Assembly (NCBI GenBank): GCA_029775915.1
Contig: JARVKA010000001.1
Coordinates: 224,594 to 288,593, forward strand
Reading direction: 5' to 3'
Length of the DNA stretch: 64,000 nucleotides
Origin: Nitrososphaeria archaeon
Lineage (GTDB): Archaea; Thermoproteota; Nitrososphaeria; Nitrososphaerales; JANXEG01
Shown: piece after piece, positions 1 to 8,545 of the stretch
Position numbering within the stretch: position 1 is the first letter of the stretch
How the letters are laid out: every line of letters begins with the position of its first letter
Notes under the pieces: model-generated
Seen by the model: the letters and a program-made list of their open reading frames with translations, nothing else
The model's database searches: none
Told to the model about the DNA's origin: nothing
Made by a program: the position numbers and the translations under genes

Positions 1-261
1 CACACCTGTGAGCTTCGCTAAATTATAAATTTGAACCGATCTTAATCTTTCATCGAATAAAATAACATCTACCTTTAAATCCTTTACCATTTTTCTTACT
101 TCTTCAGCTTTACCAGAACCAATTCCAAACTTCGCCCTTTTAAGATATCTTTGTTTAACGATTTCAACTACTTCATATTCGGCCGCTTCCGCCAATCCTA
201 AAGCTTCTTCAATCACATATTTATCGGGATAAGTGATTAATATGCATCTCTTTTTTTGCAA
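1..261 (-). CDS. hflX: HflX-family GTPase, N-terminal part (runs off the window)
   Basis: This is the N-terminal 87 codons of a gene whose 3' end lies outside the window. The translation contains the pattern of the HflX nucleotide-binding N-domain: EALGLAEAAEYEVVEI, then FGIGSGKAEEV, then DVILFDERLRSVQIYNLA and LTGV at the edge. HflX is a ribosome-associated GTPase that splits or rescues ribosomes; the GTPase domain itself is not visible here. The start is read as TTG at 261 because a GGGGTAAG ribosome-binding sequence lies just upstream; no ATG fits. It is transcribed in the same direction as the aMBF1 gene, whose 3' end lies about 20 bp upstream, so the two probably form one operon. Family call is confident; function is by family. 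Confidence 0.8.
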   Translation of the reverse strand, partial: MQKKRCILITYPDKYVIEEALGLAEAAEYEVVEIVKQRYLKRAKFGIGSGKAEEVRKMVKDLKVDVILFDERLRSVQIYNLAKLTGV

Positions 262-282
262 GTCTTACCCCTTAAAGATAAA

Positions 283-684
283 TTATTCGCTTTCAACAGG
301 CACTAATAACTCCACTTTAAGAGAGTGCTCTATCTTTCTCGCTAATACATTATCTGGCTTAAGTTTGCCACTCTCTAAAAGCTTAATTACAGAAGGCTTT
401 TCATTAATCTTGCGACCCAATTGTTCTTGTGATAAACCAATTTTTTCACGTGCTTGCTTTATCACTTTAAAGTAATCCCTTCTTAACTCAAATTTGATTT
501 CTTTAATCTCATACTTAATTGTGGAAGAAGGTTGTGAAGATTGTGATACTTTCTTCATAACCTTCTTTGGAGAACCCAATTTTGAACATGAATTACAAAC
601 TATAAGTATTGCACCATCTACTTCAATATTTATACTTTGTCCATGTATCGCCCTTCCACAAATTTCACATCTTGCAGACATCAT
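283..684 (-). CDS. mbf1: aMBF1-like transcription factor (zinc ribbon plus HTH)
   Basis: This 133-residue protein has an N-terminal zinc ribbon (CEIC near residue 6 and CNSC near residue 31), a basic linker, and a C-terminal helix-turn-helix of the Cro/XRE type containing IGLSQEQLGRKI. That architecture and length match archaeal multiprotein bridging factor 1, a TBP- and ribosome-associated factor. The HTH ends with the usual LLVPVE tail. Two adjacent ATG codons (684 and 681) are possible starts. It precedes hflX by about 20 bp on the same strand. Its exact regulatory or translational role in archaea is not settled, so the call is by family. Confidence 0.88.
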   Translation of the reverse strand: MMSARCEICGRAIHGQSINIEVDGAILIVCNSCSKLGSPKKVMKKVSQSSQPSSTIKYEIKEIKFELRRDYFKVIKQAREKIGLSQEQLGRKINEKPSVIKLLESGKLKPDNVLARKIEHSLKVELLVPVESE

Positions 685-838
685 TGATCTTTCAACTTAA
701 ACTAATTCACATTAAGCAAATCCATTTATTAAATTTACCTATTGCCTTAAAATACTTTTCTAAATTGGATTTACCTTTAAATTTAATACATCATTAATAA
801 CACCTAAATAAGAATAAAGAGTTATATAATGTAGCACT

Positions 839-1303
839 TTGGACTATAAAGTTAAGATAGCGATGATTGTGGATTACCTCTTTGGTAAAGGAGTTAGTAA
901 AAGCTTACCATTGGATGAATTGGAATTTATATTTTCACCAAAAACGAAAAGGTTAAGGAAAATTCTTTTGAATGGTAAGCTCGTAGCAACAGTAAGGCCT
1001 GATGGTGGTTTAGCCTTAACGGTTTTTGGTGCTGAGTTATTGAGTAAGAATGATAAATTTATGGAGAATTGTCTCATAATTCAAGATGATGCTATTAATT
1101 ATGTTTCACAAGGTCGTTCTGTATTTTGCAAGCATGTGGTGAAATGTGGAAAAAGGATTAAACCTAGTAGTGAAGTAGTTGTTTTAAATAGTTACGGTAG
1201 GGTATTAGCTGTGGGTAAAGCGATTCTTTCAGCTAAAATGATTAAAAAATTTAAGGAAGGAGTTGCTGTGAAAATTAGGCAAGGTGTTATGGATAATGTT
1301 TAG
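839..1303 (+). CDS. PUA-domain protein related to the archaeosine transglycosylase C-terminus
   Basis: The protein has 154 residues. The first half (LVATVRPDGGLALTVFGAELL) resembles the C2 domain, and the second half (SQGRSVFCKHVVK through EGVAVKIRQGV) the RNA-binding PUA domain, of archaeal tRNA-guanine transglycosylase. No catalytic domain is present, so it is likely a stand-alone RNA-binding protein of tRNA or rRNA metabolism. The start is TTG at 839; no better in-frame ATG is seen before the conserved region. It overlaps the next gene (NAC) by 8 bp when NAC starts at 1296, so the two are probably co-transcribed; the pairing of this PUA protein with NAC recurs in archaea as I know it. No substrate can be named. 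Confidence 0.82.
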   Translation: MDYKVKIAMIVDYLFGKGVSKSLPLDELEFIFSPKTKRLRKILLNGKLVATVRPDGGLALTVFGAELLSKNDKFMENCLIIQDDAINYVSQGRSVFCKHVVKCGKRIKPSSEVVVLNSYGRVLAVGKAILSAKMIKKFKEGVAVKIRQGVMDNV

Positions 1304-1628
1304 AGGTAGAGATATGAGGCGAATGCTTGAAAGAATGGGTGTAAATTTAGAACCCATACCAAATGTTGAAGAAGTAATTATTAAAACCTCTGATAAGGAG
1401 ATAATAATAAAAAATGCGAATGTTTCAGAAGTAAAAACAAAGGATTTCAGATTCTTTCAAGTAGTTGGTGGGGATGTTGAAGAAAAGATAAGGGAAAAGC
1501 CAAAGTTTTCAGAGGAGGATATATTATTGGTAGCTCAACAAGCTGGTGTTTCAAGAGAGAAAGCTTTAGCCGCATTAGAGGAGGCTAATGGAGAACCAGC
1601 AAAAGCAATTTTGAAGTTAATATCGTAA
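1296..1628 (+). CDS. nac: Archaeal nascent polypeptide-associated complex (NAC) protein
   Basis: NAC binds ribosomes and nascent chains as a homodimer in archaea. The sequence shows the expected parts: an N-terminal RMLERMG segment, a beta-rich NAC core (EVIIKTSDKEIIIKNANVSEVK), and a C-terminal UBA domain starting at FSEEDILLVAQQAGVSREKA. Length of 110 residues matches the family. I choose ATG at 1296 because AAGGTG at 1281-1286 is well spaced; an upstream GTG at 1284 is in frame but would overlap that ribosome-binding site. It overlaps the PUA-domain gene and ends before the ATP synthase promoter. Confidence 0.93.
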   Translation: MFRGRDMRRMLERMGVNLEPIPNVEEVIIKTSDKEIIIKNANVSEVKTKDFRFFQVVGGDVEEKIREKPKFSEEDILLVAQQAGVSREKALAALEEANGEPAKAILKLIS

Positions 1629-1682
1629 TTTTCATAACAACCAAATTGAGAGGCAATATATTCTTATTAGTTTAAGTTAAGG

Positions 1683-1692
1683 ATATATATAA
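1683..1692 (+). promoter_or_regulatory. TATA box of the A-ATPase operon
   Basis: An ATATATATAA run lies in the 87-bp gap between nac and the first ATPase gene. Its centre is about 27 nt from the TTG start at 1716, the usual distance from TATA to transcription start in archaea, so the messenger may begin almost at the start codon. No ribosome-binding sequence is seen between. This is an inference from spacing and composition. Confidence 0.5.
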
Positions 1693-1715
1693 GTATGTAG
1701 AATTCCCAACTCGAA

Positions 1716-2033
1716 TTGTCAGTCGTGGCAATTGGTGATCCAACCTTTATAGCTGGCTTTAAAATGATAGGGGTTGAGGGATTAAAAGCCATGAATGCGA
1801 GTGAAGTTTTAACCATCCTTAATGAAGTTTTAAAAACCAATAAATATTCTCTGATTATACTACCCGATAGATATGTTGATGCAACTGCTGAAATTAGATC
1901 GAGAGTAATAAAAGAGGGTAGGGTAACTCCAATCTTCTCATTCATCCCAGATTATACTGGCATTAAGGGAAAAAGGATTGAGGAACTTAAAAAGAGTGTG
2001 AGTTTAGCGGTAGGGGCGAGGTTAAAGCTTTGA
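1716..2033 (+). CDS. atpF: A-type ATP synthase subunit F
   Basis: Subunit F is part of the central stalk of the A1AO ATP synthase. The 105-residue protein begins SVVAIGDPTFIAGFKMIGVEG and continues with the Rossmann-like fold of subunit F, including LIILPDRYVD in the middle and a PIFSFIPDY segment. Start is TTG at 1716, with no Shine-Dalgarno sequence but a TATA box at the right distance for a leaderless transcript. It is the first gene of F-H-E-A-B-D-C. Its stop overlaps the TTG start of the next gene, which indicates translational coupling. Confidence 0.93.
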   Translation: MSVVAIGDPTFIAGFKMIGVEGLKAMNASEVLTILNEVLKTNKYSLIILPDRYVDATAEIRSRVIKEGRVTPIFSFIPDYTGIKGKRIEELKKSVSLAVGARLKL

Positions 2034-2326
2034 GCTTGGAGGAACTCATTATAGAGGAGGAAAAAGCACTAAAATCAATTGAAGATGCTAAAAGGCAAGC
2101 TGAGGATATCATAAATAAAGCGAAAGAAGAAGCAAGAAGAATTTTATTAACGCAACGTGAGCGAGTTGATGCAATTATACAAAGAGAGAGGGAAGAGGCT
2201 GAGAAAGAGGCTGAGAGAATTTTAAGAGAATTTAAAGAGAAGGCTGAAAGTTTTAAGAAAATCCCAAATGAAAAGTTTGAAGAAGCGGTTAATTTCGTTA
2301 TAAAAAAGGTGTTGGGAATTGAGTAG
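2030..2326 (+). CDS. ahaH: A-type ATP synthase subunit H (peripheral stalk)
   Basis: This 98-residue protein is almost entirely predicted coiled coil, rich in Glu, Lys, Arg and Ala (for example EEAEKEAERILREFKEKAE), and lies between subunits F and E. Subunit H of the archaeal ATPase forms the right-handed coiled coil of the peripheral stalk together with E. The start TTG overlaps the stop of atpF by 4 bp, and its end overlaps atpE by 8 bp. In many archaea ahaH precedes atpI; here it sits between F and E, a rearranged order. Identification rests on length, coiled-coil character and position, so it is less certain than its neighbours. Confidence 0.8.
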   Translation: MSLEELIIEEEKALKSIEDAKRQAEDIINKAKEEARRILLTQRERVDAIIQREREEAEKEAERILREFKEKAESFKKIPNEKFEEAVNFVIKKVLGIE

Positions 2327-2945
2327 CGGGTTTGAGTTTATAAAGCAAGGTATTAAACAAAGAGCTTCAGCACAAATCCAACAAATTTTATTAAGTGCTG
2401 AAGAAGAGGCTAAAAAAATCATTATAAATGCTGAGAATGAAGTTAAAGAGGCGGTTATGCGCATATCCAAGCCTGAAGTTATGATAATTAGAAAAAAGAT
2501 TCTTGGATCGGCTTTAGTAGAGGGTAGAAAAGCTATACTTAATGCAAGAGAAGAAATGATATCAAAAGTCTTTGAGGAAGCTAAAAAAAGGTTGTTTGAA
2601 TTAGCTAATAAAAGATCTTCTGAATACAACACGATTCTCATAGAGTTATTAAAAGAGGCTATAAAAAAGATTGGTGAGAAAGAGGTAATCGTGAGTGGTA
2701 ATCAAAAAGATATCGATTATCTTAAGAAGAATTTAAACACCATTATTAAGAAAATTAGTAAAGAATTAGGATACGATGTTGGAATAAAGGTAAATGATGT
2801 GCCTTACAATTGTATGGGAGGAGTTATTGTTTATAATCCTAATAAGACTAAAGTTTTCTATAACACCATTGAAGGTAGATTGATTGGAATGTATGATGAA
2901 TTAAGATATGGGATTAGTAAGAAATTGTTTGAGGAGGTTAGGTAG
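2319..2945 (+). CDS. atpE: A-type ATP synthase subunit E (peripheral stalk)
   Basis: Subunit E forms the peripheral stalk with H and connects to the A3B3 head. The N-terminal third is a long charged helix (SAEEEAKKIIINAENEVKEA), and the C-terminal domain is globular, containing NCMGGVIVYNPNKTKVFYN followed by a terminal helix TIEGRLIGMYDELR, which matches the conserved end of archaeal E subunits. Length of 208 residues is normal. The TTG start overlaps ahaH by 8 bp; the stop is 2 bp before atpA. Confidence 0.92.
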   Translation: MSSGFEFIKQGIKQRASAQIQQILLSAEEEAKKIIINAENEVKEAVMRISKPEVMIIRKKILGSALVEGRKAILNAREEMISKVFEEAKKRLFELANKRSSEYNTILIELLKEAIKKIGEKEVIVSGNQKDIDYLKKNLNTIIKKISKELGYDVGIKVNDVPYNCMGGVIVYNPNKTKVFYNTIEGRLIGMYDELRYGISKKLFEEVR

Positions 2946-2947
2946 AT

Positions 2948-4708
2948 ATGTTAAAAGGTGAGATAATTAGAGTTTATGGATCACTTATTATAGGTAAGAA
3001 TGTACCGAATGCAAAAATTGGTGACGTGGTTCAAGTAGGCCCGCTAAAACTCATAGGTGAGATTATTAGAATACGTGGGAATGAAGTTTCCATTCAATGC
3101 TATGAAGATACGAGTGGCTTAAAGCCTGGCGATGAAATTTTAAATACTGAGCGGCCTTTAACTGCTGAATTGGGCCCAGGGTTAATTGGTAATATATATG
3201 ATGGTTTAGAGTTTTCAGAAAGTGTTATTCGAACAATCGCGGGAGACTTTATGAAAAAAGGTGTTAGAACAGCACCTTTAAGTAGGGATAAGAAATGGCA
3301 CTTTACACCAAAGGTTAAGAATGGCGATAAAGTTGTTGAAGGAGATATCATAGGAACTACGCGTGAGACTCTCATGATAGAGCATAGAATTTTGGTACCT
3401 GTTGGTTTAAGTGGTGTAATTCGTGAAATAAAAGAAGGTGATTATACAATTACAGACCCTATAGCTACACTTGAGTCGAATGGTAAAAAAATAGATTTAA
3501 CTATGATGCAAACATGGCCTGTGAGAATACCTAGACCTTACAAAAGCCGCTTACCATTAACAGAACCTTTATTAACTGGGCAAAGGGTTATCGATTCCTT
3601 CTTCCCAATCGCAAAGGGTGGAACAGCCGCAATACCTGGAGGCTTTGGTACTGGAAAAACGGTTACTTTACATCAAATAGCAAAGTGGGCAGCTGCTGAT
3701 ATAATTCTTTACATAGGTTGTGGAGAAAGAGGTAATGAGATGGCTGATGTCGTTACTCACTTCCCTGAGTTGGAAGATCCAAGAAGTGGTAAGAAATTGA
3801 TAGAGAGAACTATAATGATAGCGAATGTTAGTAATATGCCAGTTTCAGCTCGTGAGGCGAGTATATACATGGGCGTTACCATAGCGGAGTATTTTAGAGA
3901 TCAAGGTTATGATGTGGCTATAATGGCAGATTCAACTTCAAGATGGGCTGAGGCTTTAAGAGATATAAGTGGTAGGCTTGAGGAGATACCTGCGGAAGCT
4001 GGGTATCCAGCTTATTTGCCAGAGAGAATAGCGGAGTTTTATGAGAGAGCTGGTAGAGTTGTTACATTAGGTAGTGAGTATCGAGTAGGTTCAGTTACAA
4101 TTATGGGTGCTGTATCACCTCCAGGTGGCGATTTTAGTGAGCCTGTTACATCATTAACGTTAAGATTCGTAGGCACTTTATGGGCTTTAGATACCGCTTT
4201 AGCATTCCGTAGGCATTTCCCTGCGATTAATTGGTTAATGAGTTTTAGTAGATATGTAGAGCTTGTGAGTAAGTGGTGGCAAACTTACGATAAAGAATGG
4301 TTAAAGTATAAAACTAAAGCAACAGCTATTTTAGAGGAGGCATCGAAGATTGAGGAGATAGCTAGAATTATTGGTGAAAAAGCTTTACCTGATGATCAGC
4401 GCTTGATTTTATTGGTTGCAGAGATGATAAGAGAGGGCTTTTTAGTTCAACACGCATTTCATGAAGTTGATACTTATTGTGAGCCTGAGAAGCAAAGTAA
4501 ATTGCTTAGATTACTTATTGAGTTTTATGAGTTTACCGAACCTTTAATTAAAGCTGGAATTCCTATAGAGAAAATTAGAGAATTCAAAAGTATCGTTGAA
4601 TTAATGAGGTTAAAAGAAAGAAGAGAGGTTGAATATATCGATAAAGTTAAGAATAAAGTTCTAGAAGAAGTTAAAACTTTAGCTAAGCAATATGGGGTGG
4701 AGGTATAA
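2948..4708 (+). CDS. atpA: A-type ATP synthase catalytic subunit A
   Basis: This is the catalytic subunit. The P-loop GGFGTGKT is at residues 231-238, the arginine-rich catalytic stretch [12 protein letters not shown] lies in the middle, and [12 protein letters not shown] follows. The long non-homologous region typical of A-type A subunits is present between residues about 115 and 185. Length of 586 residues is standard, and no intein is inserted. ATG start with GAGGTTAGGTAG upstream. It drives ATP synthesis or hydrolysis in the A3B3 head together with atpB. Confidence 0.98.
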   Translation: MLKGEIIRVYGSLIIGKNVPNAKIGDVVQVGPLKLIGEIIRIRGNEVSIQCYEDTSGLKPGDEILNTERPLTAELGPGLIGNIYDGLEFSESVIRTIAGDFMKKGVRTAPLSRDKKWHFTPKVKNGDKVVEGDIIGTTRETLMIEHRILVPVGLSGVIREIKEGDYTITDPIATLESNGKKIDLTMMQTWPVRIPRPYKSRLPLTEPLLTGQRVIDSFFPIAKGGTAAIPGGFGTGKTVTLHQIAKWAAADIILYIGCGERGNEMADVVTHFPELEDPRSGKKLIERTIMIANVSNMPVSAREASIYMGVTIAEYFRDQGYDVAIMADSTSRWAEALRDISGRLEEIPAEAGYPAYLPERIAEFYERAGRVVTLGSEYRVGSVTIMGAVSPPGGDFSEPVTSLTLRFVGTLWALDTALAFRRHFPAINWLMSFSRYVELVSKWWQTYDKEWLKYKTKATAILEEASKIEEIARIIGEKALPDDQRLILLVAEMIREGFLVQHAFHEVDTYCEPEKQSKLLRLLIEFYEFTEPLIKAGIPIEKIREFKSIVELMRLKERREVEYIDKVKNKVLEEVKTLAKQYGVEV

Positions 4709-4709
4709 A

Positions 4710-6098
4710 ATGGTTGAGAAGTATGGATTGATTTACAAAACGGTACGTGAGATACGTGGTCCACTTATATTCGTTGAAGGGATTAAAGATGCTCTTTATA
4801 ATGAGCTCGTTGAAGTAAAGTTACCTGATGGGAGTGAAATACTTGGTAGTGTGCTTGATACAAGTGCTGGGATGGCTATAGTACAAGTCTTTGGAGCTAC
4901 TCAAGGATTGGAGCTTGGTGTTACAGCTAGATTTACAGGTGATGTTATAAGAATTCCAGTATCGAGTGAAGTAATAGGGCGAGTATTTAGTGGGAGTTAT
5001 AAGCCACTCGATGGCATGCCCCCACCACTCGGTGAAAAGCGTGAGATACATGGCGCAGCTATAAATCCAACAGCTAGAGAGCCACCTAGTGAGTTTATAC
5101 AAACTGGAATATCAGCTATTGATGGTATGAATTCACTAGTGAGAGGGCAAAAGCTTCCATTTTTCTCTGAAGCTGGCTTACCTCACAATATTGCTGCAGC
5201 TCAAGTAGCACGCCAAGCAACCGTTCCGGGAAAAGAGGAGGATTTTGCTGTCGTTTTTTGTGCTATGGGAATTAAGCATGAGGAGTATGAATTCTTTAGA
5301 AGGGAATTTGCTGAGACAGGCGCTCTTGAGAGATGTGTTATGATTTTAAATTTAGCTGATGATCCAATTATTGAAAGAATAATCGCTCCTCGAATCGCAT
5401 TAACTATAGCTGAATACTTAGCATACGATTTAGATATGCATGTGCTAGCTATGTTAACCGATATGACCAATTATGGTGAAGCTTTAAGATCTATCTCCAT
5501 AGCAAGGGAAGAAGTACCTACTCGAAAAGGCTATCCTGGCTATTTATATACTGATTTAGCATCCATTTATGAAAGATGTGGTAGGATTAAAGGAAAGAAA
5601 GGATCCGTTACTGTATTCCCCATTTTAACGATGCCCGGTGGTGATATAACACATCCAATCCCAGATTTGAGTGGATACATTACTGAAGGTCAATTAATCT
5701 TTGATAGAGATTTACATTTAAGAGGTATTTACCCTCCTATTAACGTTCTCCCATCACTTTCTAGATTAATGAAGGATGGAATTGGTCCTGGTAGAACTCG
5801 TAAGGATCATGCTGATGTCTCAAATCAACTTTATATGGCTTATGCTGAAGGTGTAAAAGCTAGAGGCTTGGCTAGAATTATTGGTGAGGTTGGGCTTAGT
5901 GAGAGAGAAAGAAAGTATTTAAGATTTGCAGATGAATTCGAAATGAAATTCGTAAATCAAGGGGTTTATGAGAATAGACCGATAGAGAGAACTTTAGAAA
6001 TAGCATGGGATCTTCTCGCTTTATTACCTGAGCATGAGTTAATTAGGATTAGAGAGGAATATATAAGAGAGTATCATCCGAGGTATAGAAAAGCGTAA
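4710..6098 (+). CDS. atpB: A-type ATP synthase regulatory subunit B
   Basis: Subunit B alternates with A in the head and does not hydrolyse ATP; its degenerate P-loop region is seen at [17 protein letters not shown]. Other conserved parts are [10 protein letters not shown] and [17 protein letters not shown] choose ATG 4710 (462 residues) because GGAGGT at 4699-4704 is ideally spaced; an in-frame ATG at 4692 would lie upstream of that site and overlap atpA. Its stop overlaps the atpD start by one base. Confidence 0.97.
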   Translation: MVEKYGLIYKTVREIRGPLIFVEGIKDALYNELVEVKLPDGSEILGSVLDTSAGMAIVQVFGATQGLELGVTARFTGDVIRIPVSSEVIGRVFSGSYKPLDGMPPPLGEKREIHGAAINPTAREPPSEFIQTGISAIDGMNSLVRGQKLPFFSEAGLPHNIAAAQVARQATVPGKEEDFAVVFCAMGIKHEEYEFFRREFAETGALERCVMILNLADDPIIERIIAPRIALTIAEYLAYDLDMHVLAMLTDMTNYGEALRSISIAREEVPTRKGYPGYLYTDLASIYERCGRIKGKKGSVTVFPILTMPGGDITHPIPDLSGYITEGQLIFDRDLHLRGIYPPINVLPSLSRLMKDGIGPGRTRKDHADVSNQLYMAYAEGVKARGLARIIGEVGLSERERKYLRFADEFEMKFVNQGVYENRPIERTLEIAWDLLALLPEHELIRIREEYIREYHPRYRKA

Positions 6099-6712
6099 TG
6101 GCATTAGCAATGGGAAGGGTTAAACCAACAAAGGGCTTTTTAATCGAGTTAAAGAAGCGTATAGCATTCATTGAAGAAGGGTATAGGTTACTTAAATTAA
6201 AGAGAGAAGAGTTGGCTAAAACTATTAGATCTTATTTAGAATTTTTAGAAGCGAAAAGAGCAGATTTTGAAACTAAGATTGAAAAAGCTCTTAGTGAGAT
6301 GAGAAATGCATATGCATTTTTAGGATCGAGTGAAGTGGAGACTCAAATCAACCCTCTTGAGATGCTTACAATTCAAGTTTATCCAAAGAGTGTTATGGGA
6401 TGCTTAATACCTTATGTAAAAGAAATTAATAAGGTTAAAGTGAGGTTAAATCCAGTTTTAAGATCTGTTGCAAAAAAGTTTGAAGCTTTAATTGATGATT
6501 TAGTGAAGATGGCAGAGATAGAATCCTCTATAGAAAGAATAGCTGAAGAGTTGGGTGCAACCAATAGAAAGGTAAATGCATTGGAGAAATATGTTATACC
6601 TGAGCTTAAGCGTAGTGCAAAATATATTGAAGATATGCTCGATGAGGAGATGCTTGAAGAAGTTATAAGAACTAAGATTGTGAGAAATAAGTTAACGGGG
6701 CGCCGTGCTTAA
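6098..6712 (+). CDS. atpD: A-type ATP synthase subunit D (central stalk)
   Basis: Subunit D is the long antiparallel helical hairpin that forms the rotor shaft. The 204-residue sequence starts [19 protein letters not shown], has a long N-terminal helix, a middle beta hairpin, and a long C-terminal helix containing GATNRKVNALEKYVIPEL, a conserved subunit D signature. TAATG overlap links it to atpB, and its TAATGG end overlaps the start of atpC, so the genes are translationally coupled. Confidence 0.95.
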   Translation: MALAMGRVKPTKGFLIELKKRIAFIEEGYRLLKLKREELAKTIRSYLEFLEAKRADFETKIEKALSEMRNAYAFLGSSEVETQINPLEMLTIQVYPKSVMGCLIPYVKEINKVKVRLNPVLRSVAKKFEALIDDLVKMAEIESSIERIAEELGATNRKVNALEKYVIPELKRSAKYIEDMLDEEMLEEVIRTKIVRNKLTGRRA

Positions 6713-7911
6713 TGGTTGAATATATTCTCGTTAGTTGCCATGCTTTTAAAACTCATCTTTTACCAAAGTCTATGATTTACTCTCTTTGTACGGCTGAAGA
6801 TGTGAGGAGCATTGTAGATGCTTTATTGCAAACAGATTATGGTGCAGATTTATCAAGACAAACAAAAGTCGATGCTCACACTTTAGAGAGAATTTTTAGT
6901 ACAAAGTTAGTTGAGCGATACTCACACCTTATAAAGTTGATTGAGCGATATACAGGCCTTGTAAAGTTGGTTGAGAGGCATGCGAGTCTTTTAAAGTTGG
7001 TTGAGAGGCATGCGAGTCTTTTAAGGTTGGTTGAACAATATAAGGACTTTGCTCCTTACTCTATAGGGTTTATGGAGAGTTCTTTATGGAGGATTTATGA
7101 GGAAAGTTTGGGTCAAATAGAGCCTCCTCCAAAGGGCATATGTAGTATTATTAAAGCGTATACTCGAAAACTTGAACTTCAGAATGTAATAAGAATTTTG
7201 AGGGGTAAGTTTACTAAAACGCCTAATGAACTTATTGAAGAATATCTTATCCCATTAAAAGAACTCTCTAATATTAGATTTAATGACCTTTTGAAAGCGG
7301 ATAGTATCGATGTAGCAGTTAGGATGCTTGGAAATACAATTTATAGTCAAATCACTGAAGCTTTGAAATTATCACATGAGTTTAAAAGTTTTCTACCAAT
7401 TGAAATGAAACTTTGGACTTTATATTATAATTATCTTTTAGGCGCTTTATCTAATGTTCCTAAAAGTGAAAGAGAGGATTTAAAGCGCATAATAGGGACT
7501 GAAATAGATGCTATTAATACCTTAATTTGTACTGCTTCCATCGTTTATGGTTATGGTAAAGAGTTTGTAAGAAGTCTTATTATACCATTCTCTTTCAAAG
7601 TTACGATTGATACATTCAAGATCGCTATGCAAGCTGAGAGTATAGAAACTTTAAAGAGGTTATTAAGCCCTTATGCTAAAATTATCGATCATATTGTGAA
7701 TGGAGATGATATCTCAGCTCAAGTTGAGTCATATAGATACATTCGAAAAGAGGCTGAAAAGCAACTTTTAAAAGACTCTACTTATGCCTATGTTCTCTCC
7801 TACATGTTATTATGTGAGATAGAGTATAAGGATCTTACTTTAATAGCATTAGGGAAGCAATATGGCTTAAAGCCAGAAGAGTTAAGACCTCGTCTCATAA
7901 GTTCAGATTAA
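6712..7911 (+). CDS. atpC: A-type ATP synthase subunit C with an inserted 10-residue repeat tract
   Basis: Subunit C is the funnel-shaped, all-helical adaptor that couples the central stalk to the membrane ring. The C-terminal two thirds fit the family, including SLWRIYEESLGQ and the end YGLKPEELRP. The protein has 399 residues, about 50 more than usual. The excess lies at residues 65-110, where a helix segment LVERHASLLK is repeated about four and a half times; two copies are identical at DNA level. The gene overlaps atpD by one base and meets the 3' end of a small reverse-strand gene by 4 bp. The reading frame is intact, so the protein is probably functional with a longer helix. Confidence 0.9.
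   Translation: MVEYILVSCHAFKTHLLPKSMIYSLCTAEDVRSIVDALLQTDYGADLSRQTKVDAHTLERIFSTKLVERYSHLIKLIERYTGLVKLVERHASLLKLVERHASLLRLVEQYKDFAPYSIGFMESSLWRIYEESLGQIEPPPKGICSIIKAYTRKLELQNVIRILRGKFTKTPNELIEEYLIPLKELSNIRFNDLLKADSIDVAVRMLGNTIYSQITEALKLSHEFKSFLPIEMKLWTLYYNYLLGALSNVPKSEREDLKRIIGTEIDAINTLICTASIVYGYGKEFVRSLIIPFSFKVTIDTFKIAMQAESIETLKRLLSPYAKIIDHIVNGDDISAQVESYRYIRKEAEKQLLKDSTYAYVLSYMLLCEIEYKDLTLIALGKQYGLKPEELRPRLISSD
6904..7041 (+). repeat. In-frame 30-bp tandem repeats inside atpC
   Basis: About four and a half copies of a 30-bp unit encode L-[VI]-E-[RQ]-[HY]-x-x-[LF]. The units beginning at 6963 and 6993 are identical over 30 bp, and the outer copies are progressively diverged. The unit length is a multiple of three, so the frame is preserved. 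The pattern suggests recent expansion by slippage or unequal exchange of a segment that is single in other subunit C proteins. Confidence 0.9.
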
Positions 7912-8159
7912 CTTTTTAACTTCTTCCTCTTAATATGGGAGATGATAAAAGCTAACGCGATAGGCCAGAAGATTGCAAGAGTTAAAGCTGAAATGAATAA
8001 AACTGCGAAAATCTCTGCTTTTGATGGGTTAGTTTTTAGCCAAATTAAGATTAAAAGTATACCAACGGCTTGAGTGGAGATAAGCACAAGTAAATAATCC
8101 CTGAGTAAATTCAGAGCAAATTTTTGTCGCTCAATAGATTGCGAGTTTTCTCCACTCAT
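7908..8159 (-). CDS. Small two-helix membrane protein in the atpI-atpK unit
   Basis: The protein has 83 residues from ATG 8159 (TTG at 8174 is an alternative). It has two clear hydrophobic segments, about residues 20-41 (LLVLISTQAVGILLILIW) and 49-74, and ends in a basic tail IKRKKLKS, which suggests a hairpin with both ends in the cytoplasm. I do not recognise its family. It lies 42 bp downstream of atpK on the same strand and is convergent with atpC, so it is bracketed by ATP synthase genes. A role in assembly or function of the membrane sector, like that of bacterial AtpI or AtpZ, is possible but only inferred from position and topology. Confidence 0.7.
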   Translation of the reverse strand: MSGENSQSIERQKFALNLLRDYLLVLISTQAVGILLILIWLKTNPSKAEIFAVLFISALTLAIFWPIALAFIISHIKRKKLKS

Positions 8160-8200
8160 GTGTTTATACTTCAATTTAATGGCTCTTAAATATTAAAGTA

Positions 8201-8509
8201 TTAACTAATCCAAATGAGGAATGATACGAGCAAGCCATATATAGCGATTCCTTCAGCCATGCCTACGTATATTATTGTACGTCCAAAAAGCTCTGCTTTT
8301 TCAGTTATACTTGCTATTGAAGCAGCACCAGTCTTACCAAGCGCATAACCAGCACCTACAGATGCAACGCCTACGGATGTTGCCATACTTATAAACTTTG
8401 AAGCTTCAGCTAAAGGTTCAGCCGAACCTGCGTAAGCCAAGCCTACTATTAATGGAAGGATTGCTATTAGAGTTATATATGGGATTAATAATTTAATTGG
8501 ATTTACCAT
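8201..8509 (-). CDS. atpK: A-type ATP synthase proteolipid subunit K (rotor ring)
   Basis: This is the membrane ring subunit. A hydrophobic leader (IKLLIPYITLIAILPLIVGL) is followed by one helical hairpin: SMATSVGVASVGAGYALG and IIYVGMAEGIAIYGLLVSF, with the ion-binding Glu in AEGIAIYGLL. Only one hairpin and one carboxylate are present per chain. ATG 8509 is preferred over 8515 because a GGGGGG run abuts 8515 and is properly spaced for 8509. No polar Gln or Ser typical of sodium-binding rings is obvious around the Glu, which weakly favours proton coupling. It lies downstream of atpI. Confidence 0.92.
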   Translation of the reverse strand: MVNPIKLLIPYITLIAILPLIVGLAYAGSAEPLAEASKFISMATSVGVASVGAGYALGKTGAASIASITEKAELFGRTIIYVGMAEGIAIYGLLVSFLIWIS

Positions 8510-8545
8510 TAACATCCCCCCTATTAGGTATTAAGGTATGTATTA

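Noticed and set aside
2222-2641. 139-codon reverse ORF inside atpH/atpE
   Set aside because: Antisense shadow of coupled ATPase genes with strong family matches on the other strand.
6904-7041. Short regular repeats considered as a CRISPR array
   Set aside because: No unique spacers; units are contiguous, in frame, and inside a conserved gene.
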